Assembly: GCA_023416955.1 (NCBI GenBank)
Contig: JAEZGM010000014.1
Location: forward strand, 1-27,761
DNA length: 27,761 bases
Reading direction: 5' to 3'
Origin: Bacillota bacterium
GTDB taxonomy: Bacteria; Bacillota; Clostridia; Oscillospirales; Acutalibacteraceae
This document shows positions 21,598 through 27,761 of this stretch, in pieces. Both the position numbers and the translations under genes were made by a program. How positions within the stretch are numbered: the stretch's first letter is position 1; each line of letters begins with the position of its first letter. The notes under the pieces were generated by a model. That model worked only from the letters and a program-made list of their open reading frames with translations, had not been told where the DNA came from and did no database searches.

Positions 21598-22017
21598 ATG
21601 GAATCGTCCACAGTAAGGATCACTGTCTATTTCGAAAAGCCGTTCTGGGTATGCGTTTATGAGCGTCAAACCAAAAATGGCCTGGAGGTCTGCAGAATCG
21701 TTTTCGGCGCTGAACCAAAGGAGTACGAGGTATACGACTTCCTTCTGCGGCACTGGAAAAATTTCCACTTCAGTCCGACGGTAACGAGCGGTTCGGTACC
21801 GGAACAAAAGCAAAATCCAAAACGGATGCAGCGGGAAATTCACAGCCAGCTTATATCACACGGAGTCGGTACAAAAGCACAGCAGGCGCTGAAGCTTCAG
21901 CGGGAACAAAATCAGCAGAGCGCCAAACAGTCCCGAAAAGAAAGACGAGAGCAGGAAAAGCAGTTTCAATTTGAACTGCACCGGCAAAAAAGAAAAGAGA
22001 AACATAGGGGCAGGTGA
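21598..22017 (+). CDS. yjdF: YjdF-family protein (DUF2992)
   Basis: I chose ATG 21598 because AGGAGG lies 7 nt upstream; the longer reading frame from 21451 runs through the riboswitch. The 139-residue protein starts MESSTVRITVYFEKPFWVCVYER, typical of DUF2992/YjdF, with FGAEPKEYEVYDFLL in the middle. The C-terminal half is very basic and helix-forming, rich in K, R, Q and E (from about residue 90: QREQNQQSAKQSRKERREQ), suggesting nucleic-acid binding or a coiled coil. Its biochemical role is not known to me. The associated riboswitch class suggests it helps cope with toxic aromatic heterocycles. It is monocistronic, with a terminator on its stop codon. Confidence 0.9.
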   Translation: MESSTVRITVYFEKPFWVCVYERQTKNGLEVCRIVFGAEPKEYEVYDFLLRHWKNFHFSPTVTSGSVPEQKQNPKRMQREIHSQLISHGVGTKAQQALKLQREQNQQSAKQSRKERREQEKQFQFELHRQKRKEKHRGR

Positions 22018-22038
22018 ATCACCTGCCCCCGCGTTTTT
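22007..22038 (+). terminator. terminator overlapping the yjdF stop codon
   Basis: GGGGCAGGTG (22007-22016) pairs with CACCTGCCCC (22020-22029) around a 3-nt loop, followed by GCGTTTTTT. The hairpin includes the yjdF stop and ends at the first base of the convergent pta stop codon. Confidence 0.88.
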
Positions 22039-23030
22039 TAGGAGTTCTGCGCCTGCACTGCCGTAATCGCGACCACGCCCACGATGTCCTTTGCGGAACA
22101 GCCGCGGGAAAGATCGTTCACCGGCTTTGCGATACCCTGCAAAATCGGCCCGTAGGCCGTTGCCTTGCCAAGCCGCTCCACCAGTTTGTAGGCGATGTTG
22201 CCGCAGTTCAGGTCGGGGAACACCAAAACATTGGCCTGACCGGCTACCTTACTTCCTTTTGCCTTCGCCTGCGCGATGCTGGGCACCAGCGCGGCGTCTG
22301 CCTGAAGCTCGCCGTCGAGCAGAAGTTCCGGCGCTTTTTCCTTTGCCAGCTTTGTCGCTTCAATCACCTTATCCACGATGGGGTCCTTGCCGCTGCCATA
22401 GGAAGAAAAGGACAGCATCGCAACCTTCGGCTCCGCCTGAACAAGAGACTGGAACGACTGCGCGGAAGCAATCGCGATTTCGGAAAGCTCCTCCGCTGTC
22501 GGATTGCGGTTCAGTCCGCAGTCCGCAAACACAAACACTCCGTTTTCACCGTATTCACAGTTCGGCACCGCCATCACAAAAAAGCTGGAAGCCGTTTTTA
22601 CGCCCGGAGCGGTACGGATAATCTGCAAAGCGGGGCGAACTGTATCGGCAGTCGAATGCGCCGCGCCGGAAACCATTCCGTCGGCTTCCCCCATTTTGAC
22701 CATCATGACCGCCCAGAAGACGTTGTCCTGCATGGTTTGTTCCGCCTGAACCGGCGTAACCCCTTTTACCTTGCGCAGTTCATAGAACGCGTTCACATAC
22801 TCCTCACGCTGCGGCGCGGTACGGGGATTTACGATTTTTGCCTTGGAGAGGTCAAGGCCGCTGCCCAGTTTGCGAATTTCGTCCTCATTGCCGACCAGAA
22901 TCAAGTCGGCAATATCCCTCTTTAAAATTTCATCCGCCGCCTGAAGCGTTCTGATATCGTCGCTTTCGGGCAGTACGATTGTTTTTTTCGACTGCTTTGC
23001 ACGCGCAACCATATTTTCGAGAAAATCCAT
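22038..23030 (-). CDS. pta: phosphate acetyltransferase
   Basis: Pta interconverts acetyl-CoA and acetyl phosphate; with acetate kinase it gives ATP in fermentation. The 330-residue protein has the PTA_PTB fold from end to end, of the short form (no N-terminal DRTGG or P-loop extension). Recognisable stretches are TIVLPESDDIRTLQAA near the start, VSGAAHSTADTVRPALQII at about 138-156, the SFSSYGSGKD turn at about 214-223 and FPDLNCGNIAYKLVERLG near the C-terminus. AAAGGAAG precedes the ATG. ackA is not adjacent, unlike in many Clostridia. A TATAAT lies about 25 bp upstream of the start on the minus strand without a clear -35. Confidence 0.95.
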   Translation of the reverse strand: MDFLENMVARAKQSKKTIVLPESDDIRTLQAADEILKRDIADLILVGNEDEIRKLGSGLDLSKAKIVNPRTAPQREEYVNAFYELRKVKGVTPVQAEQTMQDNVFWAVMMVKMGEADGMVSGAAHSTADTVRPALQIIRTAPGVKTASSFFVMAVPNCEYGENGVFVFADCGLNRNPTAEELSEIAIASAQSFQSLVQAEPKVAMLSFSSYGSGKDPIVDKVIEATKLAKEKAPELLLDGELQADAALVPSIAQAKAKGSKVAGQANVLVFPDLNCGNIAYKLVERLGKATAYGPILQGIAKPVNDLSRGCSAKDIVGVVAITAVQAQNS

Positions 23031-23181
23031 ATCTATACTTCCTTTCTGTATGAAACATTATATCCAATTAAATCCATATCTAATATAGCATGTCAATGCC
23101 TGAAATACAACAGCAACCGGCTTCCTTCATCCGTATAAAGCATTCCCAAACCATGCGCGGATATGTTTTTGCATGAATCAT

Positions 23182-23230
23182 AAAAAGGCATTGCAAAATG
23201 ATTTTCATTCATTTTGCAATGCCTTTTTTT
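23182..23230 (-). terminator. terminator after the L,D-transpeptidase gene
   Basis: A perfect 20-bp inverted repeat (23182-23201 with 23209-23228) has A-tract and T-tract on both ends. Its core TGCAAAATGA is the same as in the long hairpins at 18064 and, with changes, at 10971, so this looks like a recurrent terminator type of this genome. Confidence 0.85.
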
Positions 23231-23231
23231 C

Positions 23232-23897
23232 TTATTCGATAACTACTTTTGTTCCCGCAGGAATATTGTCATAAATCCATTTCGCATTGTCAACGGCAAG
23301 GCGCACACAGCCGTGGGAAGCTTTTTCCCCCAGTTTCGCGGCTTCCTCCGGTTCGATTTTTTGATTTTTATCAAACGGCACGCTGTGGAAGAGGAATTCT
23401 CCCTGAAAACGCGTCCAGTAATACGCGCCTTCCTGGTATTTCTGGCTAAAAAAAGATTTGCCCTGCTGCTGCGTTTTAAATGTGCCGGTCGGCGTATCGT
23501 CCCCCGCCTTTCCGGTGGAACATATGTAATTTTGTACGACCCGGTCGCCGGCGTCATAAACCGTGACTTTTTGCTTTTCAATATCCACTTGAATCCACAA
23601 AGGCTTGTCCGCATCTTTCAGGCTGACAGTCTGAACGGTCTGTTCCTCTGGCTGTGAACCTGCAGAAGAATCAGGCTCGCTTTGCATTGAGGAAGCCGGC
23701 GCACTGGATGGTACCGCCGAAGAAACCGCACTCTCCGCACCGGATGCGCCGGATGACGCCGACTGCACCGAAACTGGCTGATTATTTGCAAAGGCTACTG
23801 CCCAATAAAAAAGCACCGCACCCGCAACAAGTACCAATGACGTAAAAATTAATTTCTTACTACGGGGGGATCTTTCTGAACGATCATTCAACTTCAT
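23232..23897 (-). CDS. membrane-anchored L,D-transpeptidase (YkuD domain)
   Basis: The enzyme cross-links or modifies peptidoglycan using a catalytic cysteine. The 221-residue protein has a basic cytoplasmic start, a transmembrane anchor at about 16-36 and a Ser/Ala-rich linker (about 41-85). The YkuD domain follows at about 95-221, with His171 in FLFHSVPF and the motif SHGCVRL with His195 and nucleophile Cys197. No lipobox or SH3/LysM domain is seen. It starts at ATG 23895-23897 with GGAGAAG upstream. A 50-codon minus-strand ORF overlaps its start by 14 nt and may be translationally coupled. A perfect terminator lies directly after the stop. Confidence 0.93.
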   Translation of the reverse strand: MKLNDRSERSPRSKKLIFTSLVLVAGAVLFYWAVAFANNQPVSVQSASSGASGAESAVSSAVPSSAPASSMQSEPDSSAGSQPEEQTVQTVSLKDADKPLWIQVDIEKQKVTVYDAGDRVVQNYICSTGKAGDDTPTGTFKTQQQGKSFFSQKYQEGAYYWTRFQGEFLFHSVPFDKNQKIEPEEAAKLGEKASHGCVRLAVDNAKWIYDNIPAGTKVVIE

Positions 23898-24036
23898 GGT
23901 AAATCTTCTCCATTCGCTCGCTGTTCCTTACTTGAACCATCCAACCTTTGCAGCCGGCGTACAGCCTGTCCATTTTTAACAAAGAATTCAACTCTTCATA
24001 TTTAACAGGTTTTTGGTAAAAACTGAAATCAATCAT
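23884..24036 (-). CDS. possible 50-aa ORF overlapping the start of the L,D-transpeptidase gene
   Basis: From ATG 24034-24036 to TGA 23884-23886 the minus strand reads 50 codons of normal-looking protein, starting MIDFSFYQKPVKYEELNSLL and ending RMEKIYHEVE. It overlaps the transpeptidase start by 14 nt in another frame, as coupled genes do. It has no ribosome site: the start lies only about 10 nt after a TATAAT, so it would be a nearly leaderless message, which is rare in Firmicutes. It may be a real small protein, a leader peptide or chance. I do not recognise it. Confidence 0.35.
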   Translation of the reverse strand: MIDFSFYQKPVKYEELNSLLKMDRLYAGCKGWMVQVRNSERMEKIYHEVE

Positions 24037-24045
24037 TTTTATAAT

Positions 24046-24054
24046 ATTATAGCA
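24046..24054 (-). promoter_or_regulatory. extended -10 promoter for the L,D-transpeptidase unit
   Basis: On the minus strand TGCTATAAT (TATAAT at plus 24046-24051 with the TGn extension) is a strong extended -10; ATCATT 17 bp upstream is a poor -35. It would give a leader of about 140 nt before the transpeptidase, containing the 50-codon ORF. Confidence 0.6.
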
Positions 24055-24112
24055 TGTACTTTTTTTGAAATGATGAAATTCCTGTTAACTCGCAAATGAT
24101 GTCGAAAAAATA

Positions 24113-24146
24113 ATTAGTTGACAAGTCAACTAATCTTGAATATAAT
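24113..24146 (+). promoter_or_regulatory. marR-MFS promoter with palindromic operator
   Basis: TTGACA (24118-24123), 17 bp, TATAAT (24141-24146): a perfect consensus promoter. ATTAGTTGAC (24113-24122) and its exact reverse complement at 24125-24134, separated by AA, form a 22-bp palindrome over the -35 box. This is the expected position and size for a MarR operator, so the operon is probably repressed by its own first gene product. Confidence 0.85.
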
Positions 24147-24182
24147 AAAAGACATCGCGCAAGAACAAGGACGGTGAATCTT

Positions 24183-24617
24183 ATGGATCAAAAAAGATAC
24201 CTCATTAAATACTGCAGCCGGATTATGCGGAGAACACATGCGCACCTCGACTTGGAGCTGAAGGATTTCGGCGTATCAAGCGGCTGCTACCCTTATCTGC
24301 TCGAACTGTCGGAGGAGGAAGGCATTAATCTGGACAAAATCAGCAGAAGACTGAATGTGGACAAGGCGTTTTCCACGCGCGCCATACAAAAGCTTTCCGA
24401 TCAGGGATACATTGAAAAAGTTGCCGATCAGGCAGATTCGCGCGCATACCTCCTGTACTTAACAGAGTTGGGCAGAGCACAGGTGCCCGGAATCCTGGGC
24501 AAAATAAACAACTGGATTGACGAAATTACCGAAGGCCTGTCGGACGAAGAAAAAACCACCGTGGTTCGGCTGTTGGGCAAAATCGTGGAAAACACAGAGA
24601 GCAAAGGACTGAAATAA
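24183..24617 (+). CDS. MarR-family regulator of the adjacent MFS pump
   Basis: The 144-residue winged-helix protein has its recognition region at about 50-72 (LDKISRRLNVDKAFSTRAIQKL) and wing at about 82-94 (DQADSRAYLLYLT), then the helical dimer region. I chose ATG 24183, with GGTGA 5 nt upstream; an upstream in-frame GTG at 24174 sits too close to AAGGA. Its gene is 4 bp from the MFS gene and behind a consensus promoter carrying a perfect palindrome, so it very likely represses both genes until a ligand binds. It is not closely similar to the other MarR protein in this window. Confidence 0.92.
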   Translation: MDQKRYLIKYCSRIMRRTHAHLDLELKDFGVSSGCYPYLLELSEEEGINLDKISRRLNVDKAFSTRAIQKLSDQGYIEKVADQADSRAYLLYLTELGRAQVPGILGKINNWIDEITEGLSDEEKTTVVRLLGKIVENTESKGLK

Positions 24618-24621
24618 AAAC

Positions 24622-26070
24622 ATGGATTCAACTAAAACAAGAAAAAGCAGCAGATGGTATATCTTAATTATCACAGTAGTCGTTACCTTCATGTCCACGC
24701 TGGACAGCAGTATTGTGAACGTAGCACTGCCCTCCATGGCGGAATCGCTGAACGTTACCACCGGGCAGATCGCATGGGTGGTCAGCGCTTATCTGATCGT
24801 CATCTCTATCTTCATTCTTCCGTTCGGCCGCCTCGGCGACCTGAAAGGACAGGGAAAGATTTTCCGGATCGGGCTGCTCATTTTTACAATCGGTTCTTTT
24901 TTATGCGGGCTGACGCACTCCTTCCCCCTGCTGCTCGCCGCAAGAACGGTTCAGGCCATCGGCGCTTCCGCCACAATGGCAAATAATCAAGGCATTATTA
25001 CCCGCGCGTTCCCACCCGAAGAACGTGGGCGCGCGCTTGGCATCAACGGCTCGTTCGTAGCGCTGGGCACCATGGTCGGGCCGTCGCTCGGCGGCTTTAT
25101 CATCTCGTTTGCCAGCTGGGAATACCTGTTCTGGATTAACGTGCCAATCGGGCTGATCGCCTATTTTTTGAACCTGAAATTTTCCGACAAATCGGAGGAA
25201 AGCAGAAAAGAAAAGCTGGATATTCCCGGCGGTGTGCTTTTCGCTTTTGCCATTTCCCCACTGTTTGTTGCGCTGGAATACGGTCAGGATGTAGGGTATG
25301 CCAGTCCTGTAACACTGATCAGCATTGTGATCGCCGCGGTCTGTTTTACCGGTTTCTTTATTTGGGAACACAAAATAAAAACACCGCTTCTGGATTTGGA
25401 TATTTTCCGTAATAAATGGTTTTCAGTCAGCATTTTCTGCGGATTTACGTCCTTTATCGCAATTTCCTGTTCCAACATTCTGCTGCCGTTTTACCTGCAG
25501 AACGTGTTAAAAATGTCCCCGGGAACCGCTGGCCTTTACATGACGATTTACCCGGTCATTCTCGCGGTAACCGCACCCGCGAGCGGCTACCTTTCGGACA
25601 AAGTCGGCTCGGAAACTCTCACCCTTGTTGGTCTTGCGCTGACTTCAGTCGGTCTGTTCCTGATGAGTTTGCTGAATGAAACACCCATTCTCTGGGTTAT
25701 GTGCGTCTATATCGGCGTCATGTCACTGGGGAACGGACTTTTCCAGTCGCCGAACAATTCGCTCGTGATGTCCATGGTCCCCCGCGAAAAACTAGGAGTT
25801 GGCGGAAGCGTGAACGCACTGGTACGCAATATCGGACTGTCGATTGGCATTTCTGTCTCTACCGCAATCCTGTACGGTACCATGAGCGCAAAAATAGGCC
25901 GGCATGTGACCGGGTATGTTCCGGGGCGCAATGACGCCTTCATTTACGGAATGCGCCTGGCCTACATCGTCGCCGCCGTGATCTGCCTGAGCGGTGTCAT
26001 CATGACGGGTATCCGCCTTGTCAGGCTAAAAAAAGAAAAGCACCTTAAGGCGGAATCTCCCGACACATAA
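24622..26070 (+). CDS. MFS drug transporter, DHA2 family (EmrB/QacA-like, 14 TM)
   Basis: The 482-residue membrane protein has about 14 hydrophobic segments, the size of DHA2 proton-coupled drug exporters. Markers: LDSSIVNVALP at 27-37 (motif typical of DHA2 helix 1), motif A GRLGDLKGQG at 69-78 and motif C-like GTMVGPSLGG at 149-158. The tail is basic. It follows marR by 4 bp and has only a weak AAGGA ribosome site inside the marR end, so translation is probably coupled. The likely role is efflux of amphiphilic drugs or toxic metabolites induced through the MarR protein. It ends 7 bp from the convergent DUF3298 gene, with no clear terminator between them. Confidence 0.94.
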   Translation: MDSTKTRKSSRWYILIITVVVTFMSTLDSSIVNVALPSMAESLNVTTGQIAWVVSAYLIVISIFILPFGRLGDLKGQGKIFRIGLLIFTIGSFLCGLTHSFPLLLAARTVQAIGASATMANNQGIITRAFPPEERGRALGINGSFVALGTMVGPSLGGFIISFASWEYLFWINVPIGLIAYFLNLKFSDKSEESRKEKLDIPGGVLFAFAISPLFVALEYGQDVGYASPVTLISIVIAAVCFTGFFIWEHKIKTPLLDLDIFRNKWFSVSIFCGFTSFIAISCSNILLPFYLQNVLKMSPGTAGLYMTIYPVILAVTAPASGYLSDKVGSETLTLVGLALTSVGLFLMSLLNETPILWVMCVYIGVMSLGNGLFQSPNNSLVMSMVPREKLGVGGSVNALVRNIGLSIGISVSTAILYGTMSAKIGRHVTGYVPGRNDAFIYGMRLAYIVAAVICLSGVIMTGIRLVRLKKEKHLKAESPDT

Positions 26071-26077
26071 GCGGCTG

Positions 26078-26764
26078 TCAGCGCCTGGGGCAGGGAGGAA
26101 GCATAATGCGCCCTTCCTCATACGGAATGATAAACACGGGCAGTCCGGTTGAATAAGGAGCAATATCATACTGCTGATAATAAATTGCAAGTCCCTCCGG
26201 CGTAAGGAAAAAGCTTTCAGGGTTAAAGTTTTCCGCTGTGAGCTGCTCATAGTTATCAAAATAGACATTGTTCCCCGCCTGAATTTGCGCGGCAATCTGC
26301 CGGTTAATGGTATGAATGATGAATTCGCGATAATTCAGGGAATACGGAAAGAGTTGGCGCAGCGTAAGCCTGCGCCCGGTGCGTACATTCCAGCTGCGCG
26401 AATCCCGCGTTGTGGAACCGTGTGCCCCGCCGGTGTACTGGTAACGGTCAAAATACACACTCAATGCACAGTTTTGGTTGTAAGTCACATTGTAAGCCAT
26501 TTCCGCTTCAAAGGGCCGTACCGGAAAACCGTTTGCCACCGAATATTCATATTCCTTAACCGCCATGGAGTAAAGCTCACGCTCGCAGTACCGCCGGAAC
26601 GCAAGCGCCTTTGCCCTGCAGAATGCGCTGATGGCGGCAACGGATGATGGATACTGCGCTGAGCGGAACTGCGGATAGCTGATTTTATACCGAAGAATCA
26701 TGGTATCCTTATAGTACATTTCCCGCTCAATCATGTGATTTTCGACTTGAACTTCATAATACAT
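26078..26764 (-). CDS. DUF3298 (RsiV-like) domain protein without signal peptide
   Basis: The 228-residue protein starts at ATG 26762-26764 with GGGAGGG 7 nt upstream. It has the DUF4163/DUF3298 layout found in RsiV and PdaC: the conserved YTGGAHG at 110-116, LTLRQLFP at 133-140, FFLTPEGLAIYYQQYDIAPY at 185-204 and a final IIPYEEG. RsiV uses this fold outside the cell to bind lysozyme. This copy has no signal peptide or membrane helix from either possible start, so it would be cytoplasmic unless exported another way. Its function is unknown to me. It is monocistronic and divergent from the proline-repeat gene. Confidence 0.85.
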   Translation of the reverse strand: MYYEVQVENHMIEREMYYKDTMILRYKISYPQFRSAQYPSSVAAISAFCRAKALAFRRYCERELYSMAVKEYEYSVANGFPVRPFEAEMAYNVTYNQNCALSVYFDRYQYTGGAHGSTTRDSRSWNVRTGRRLTLRQLFPYSLNYREFIIHTINRQIAAQIQAGNNVYFDNYEQLTAENFNPESFFLTPEGLAIYYQQYDIAPYSTGLPVFIIPYEEGRIMLPPCPRR

Positions 26765-26822
26765 TAAAATCCCTCCCGGTGCAGAATATGCCACAGCAGA
26801 AGTTTTTGACCGCATTTTTCAT

Positions 26823-26862
26823 GGGGCTGTTGCGCAATGAGTAAGTACACCAACCGAGCAAT
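26823..26862 (+). repeat. partial copy of the two-hairpin 3' element (copy F3)
   Basis: GGGGCTGTTGCGCAATGAGT and the following 20 bases match the first 40 bases of the element at 17982 with a few changes. The hairpins are not preserved after about 26862. Unlike the two full copies it is not behind a same-strand gene but lies between divergent genes, which favours a mobile-repeat origin over a gene-specific 3' end. Confidence 0.6.
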
Positions 26863-26939
26863 TTGAGAACAGAACCTGCCGGCCGTTTGCAATCTCTTTT
26901 CTGTATCATGGCATATTATGCAGTAAAGGAGGGATGTAA

Positions 26940-27143
26940 ATGCCTGCTTCCCGTTTTCCAGGATGGTTCTGGTGGTGGTTCCCATGGGGACCGCCAAGAC
27001 CACCGAGGCCACCAAGGCCTCCGAGACCGCCGGAGCCACCAAGGCCTCCGAGACCACCGAGGCCTCCGAGACCGCCGGAGCCACCAAGACCACCAAGACC
27101 ACCGAGGCCTCCGATTCAGCCTATGCCGCCGCGGCAATATTAA
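26940..27143 (+). CDS. small Trp-rich, proline-arginine repeat protein
   Basis: AAAGGAGGG lies 6 nt before ATG 26940, a very strong ribosome site that fixes the frame. The 67-residue product starts MPASRFPGWFWWWFPWGPP, with five Trp in the first 16 residues. It continues with about 13 PPR or PPE triplets and ends IQPMPPRQY. Translation of such polyproline needs EF-P. There is no signal peptide. The DNA repeat (about 26998-27110) is built of 9-bp units, so all frames look repetitive; only this one has a start signal. It would form a stiff, basic polyproline-II rod with an aromatic head. I do not know its function; surface or spore-coat roles are guesses. Confidence 0.7.
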   Translation: MPASRFPGWFWWWFPWGPPRPPRPPRPPRPPEPPRPPRPPRPPRPPEPPRPPRPPRPPIQPMPPRQY

Positions 27144-27154
27144 ATTCAGCCTAA

Positions 27155-27192
27155 GTAAACGATGATGAAGCCGTCAGATAATCAGCGGTTAC
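27155..27192 (+). repeat. dispersed palindromic repeat, short form (copy C)
   Basis: 38 bp from GTAAACGATGATG to AATCAGCGGTTAC, 34 of 38 identical to copy B at 18226. It starts 12 bp after the stop of the proline-repeat gene. Confidence 0.75.
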
Positions 27193-27291
27193 TTTGTGCT
27201 TGCGCTTTCCCCCGCTGCGATTGAAACTTCATGATTGTATTTGCATATTATGAAGGAGAATCACCCCAAAAGCGGAGTGGAGGTCTTTCAG

Positions 27292-27483
27292 TTGAAAATT
27301 CACAAATGTTCCGAAGAGGGTGAAAATCCAACGATTGTTTGGATCACACAGAAGGCAATGGCAGGCAAAAACGCGCCGGAAAAATCATCGTCCGCCTCAA
27401 GCGGGGAATATCCCGCGCTGCCGATTTTCCGTTACAAGAATGAACACATTTTCCCGAATTTCTGCAATGTGAGGAAAATCTGA
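27292..27483 (+). CDS. hypothetical 63-aa protein
   Basis: I chose TTG 27292 because GGAGG lies 8 nt upstream; in-frame ATG 27250 and GTG 27277 have no good ribosome site. The 63 residues start MKIHKCSEEGENPTIVWITQ, are soluble and basic, and end NEHIFPNFCNVRKI, with a Ser-rich middle. TTGAAA (27221-27226), 17 bp, CATATT is a possible promoter. The strong terminator at 27557 follows. No family is recognised. Confidence 0.5.
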   Translation: MKIHKCSEEGENPTIVWITQKAMAGKNAPEKSSSASSGEYPALPIFRYKNEHIFPNFCNVRKI

Positions 27484-27556
27484 TTTGCGGCGATTTTCCA
27501 TCATACCTGACAAATTTTCACCGGCCTTCTCACCCTTTATCAAATTATAAACCGAC

Positions 27557-27602
27557 AAAGCCGCCATAGAACGGGAGTTCCCGTTCTATGGCGGCTTTTC
27601 AT
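27557..27602 (+). terminator. strong rho-independent terminator
   Basis: A perfect 20-bp inverted repeat (27557-27576 with 27579-27598) ends in TTTT on the plus strand, 73 bp after the 63-codon ORF. It is the most stable simple hairpin of this end of the window. Confidence 0.85.
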
Positions 27603-27615
27603 TAAGCAGAGTTAG

Positions 27616-27712
27616 TTAGGGCTTGTTTGTAAAATAGTAAATATCGTGCGAATCTACTAATATACCAGCATAGAATAGTGCAATCGAGTGAATATGCTAA
27701 GAGTTTGGATAG
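27616..27712 (+). mobile_element. MITE-like element, second copy with decayed right end
   Basis: It starts GGGCTTGTTTGTAAAATAGT and aligns over about 95 bp with the minus-strand reading of 10246-10352. Shared blocks are GTTTGTAAAAT, ATCGT, CAGCATAGAA, GCAATCGAG and GAGTTT-GAT. The right terminal inverted repeat seen in the first copy is missing. It has no ORF. Confidence 0.6.
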
Positions 27713-27718
27713 AAAAAC

Positions 27719-27761
27719 CGGAATAAAAACTTACATATATGGGTTTTATTCCGTTGTTTTT
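27719..27761 (+). terminator. terminator-like hairpin at the window end
   Basis: CGGAATAAAA (27719-27728) pairs with TTTTATTCCG (27744-27753), followed by TTGTTTTT up to the window edge. No gene lies between this and the previous terminator at 27557-27602, so it may belong to the adjacent repeat element or to a short RNA. Confidence 0.5.

Noticed and set aside
22014..22925. 303-codon plus-strand open frame opposite pta
   Set aside because: Its composition (many His, Arg, Cys) is that of an antisense shadow; pta on the minus strand is unmistakable.
26963..27154. Alternative Thr/Ala/Glu-rich frame through the proline-repeat DNA
   Set aside because: Short-period DNA repeats keep all frames open; only the ATG at 26940 has a ribosome site.

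Overview
The window looks like chromosomal DNA of a motile, endospore-group Firmicute of class Clostridia, most likely a Ruminococcaceae/Oscillospirales relative. The basis is gene style (DhaS-like TetR, DHA2 MFS pump, yjdF with its leader RNA, RsiV-like DUF3298 protein, Mrp-type ATPase), AGGAGG-type ribosome sites and consensus sigma-A promoters. This assignment is inferred, not proved. I saw no rRNA, tRNA, CRISPR array or transposase gene.

Layout. 1-1141: a possible gene remnant, a terminator, a 66-residue minus-strand small protein and a lone feoA. 1283-3517: a multi-sensor diguanylate cyclase. 3741-5756: a family-2 glycosyltransferase lacking its DxD metal site, then a TetR regulator (both minus). 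6076-10810: a marR - ABC - ABC operon (minus) encoding a heterodimeric exporter with one consensus and one degenerate ATP site. 11114-13043: Mrp/NBP35 ATPase and GpsA (minus). 13458-15615: OmpR-type regulator and histidine kinase (minus), with a 32-codon ORF transcribed away from them. 16171-20155: two paralogous chemoreceptors, each behind a sigma-D/sigma-28-like promoter. 20250-23897: cysK, yjdF with its riboswitch, pta and a membrane-anchored L,D-transpeptidase. 24183-26070: marR-MFS drug-efflux pair behind a promoter with a near-perfect palindromic operator. 26078-27483: a DUF3298 protein and two small ORFs, one a proline-arginine repeat protein.

How the genes work together. Three themes recur: environmental sensing (diguanylate cyclase, two chemoreceptors, two-component system), drug or toxic-compound response (marR-ABC-ABC, marR-MFS, TetR, yjdF riboswitch) and housekeeping metabolism (pta, cysK, gpsA, mrp).

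The least ordinary content lies between the genes. At least four families of short dispersed repeats can be aligned by eye: (1) 104-bp units carrying a TATAAT box, a palindrome and an AATTTGC/GCAAATT inverted repeat, tandem before gpsA and diverged before the glycosyltransferase, with a similar layout before tetR; (2) a roughly 135-bp two-hairpin element ending in a terminator, directly after the mrp and first chemoreceptor genes, with paired changes in its stems; (3) a 38-84 bp palindromic repeat present three times; (4) a roughly 107-bp MITE-like element inside the marR-ABC operon, with a second copy near the window end. These are the best candidates for undescribed biology here.
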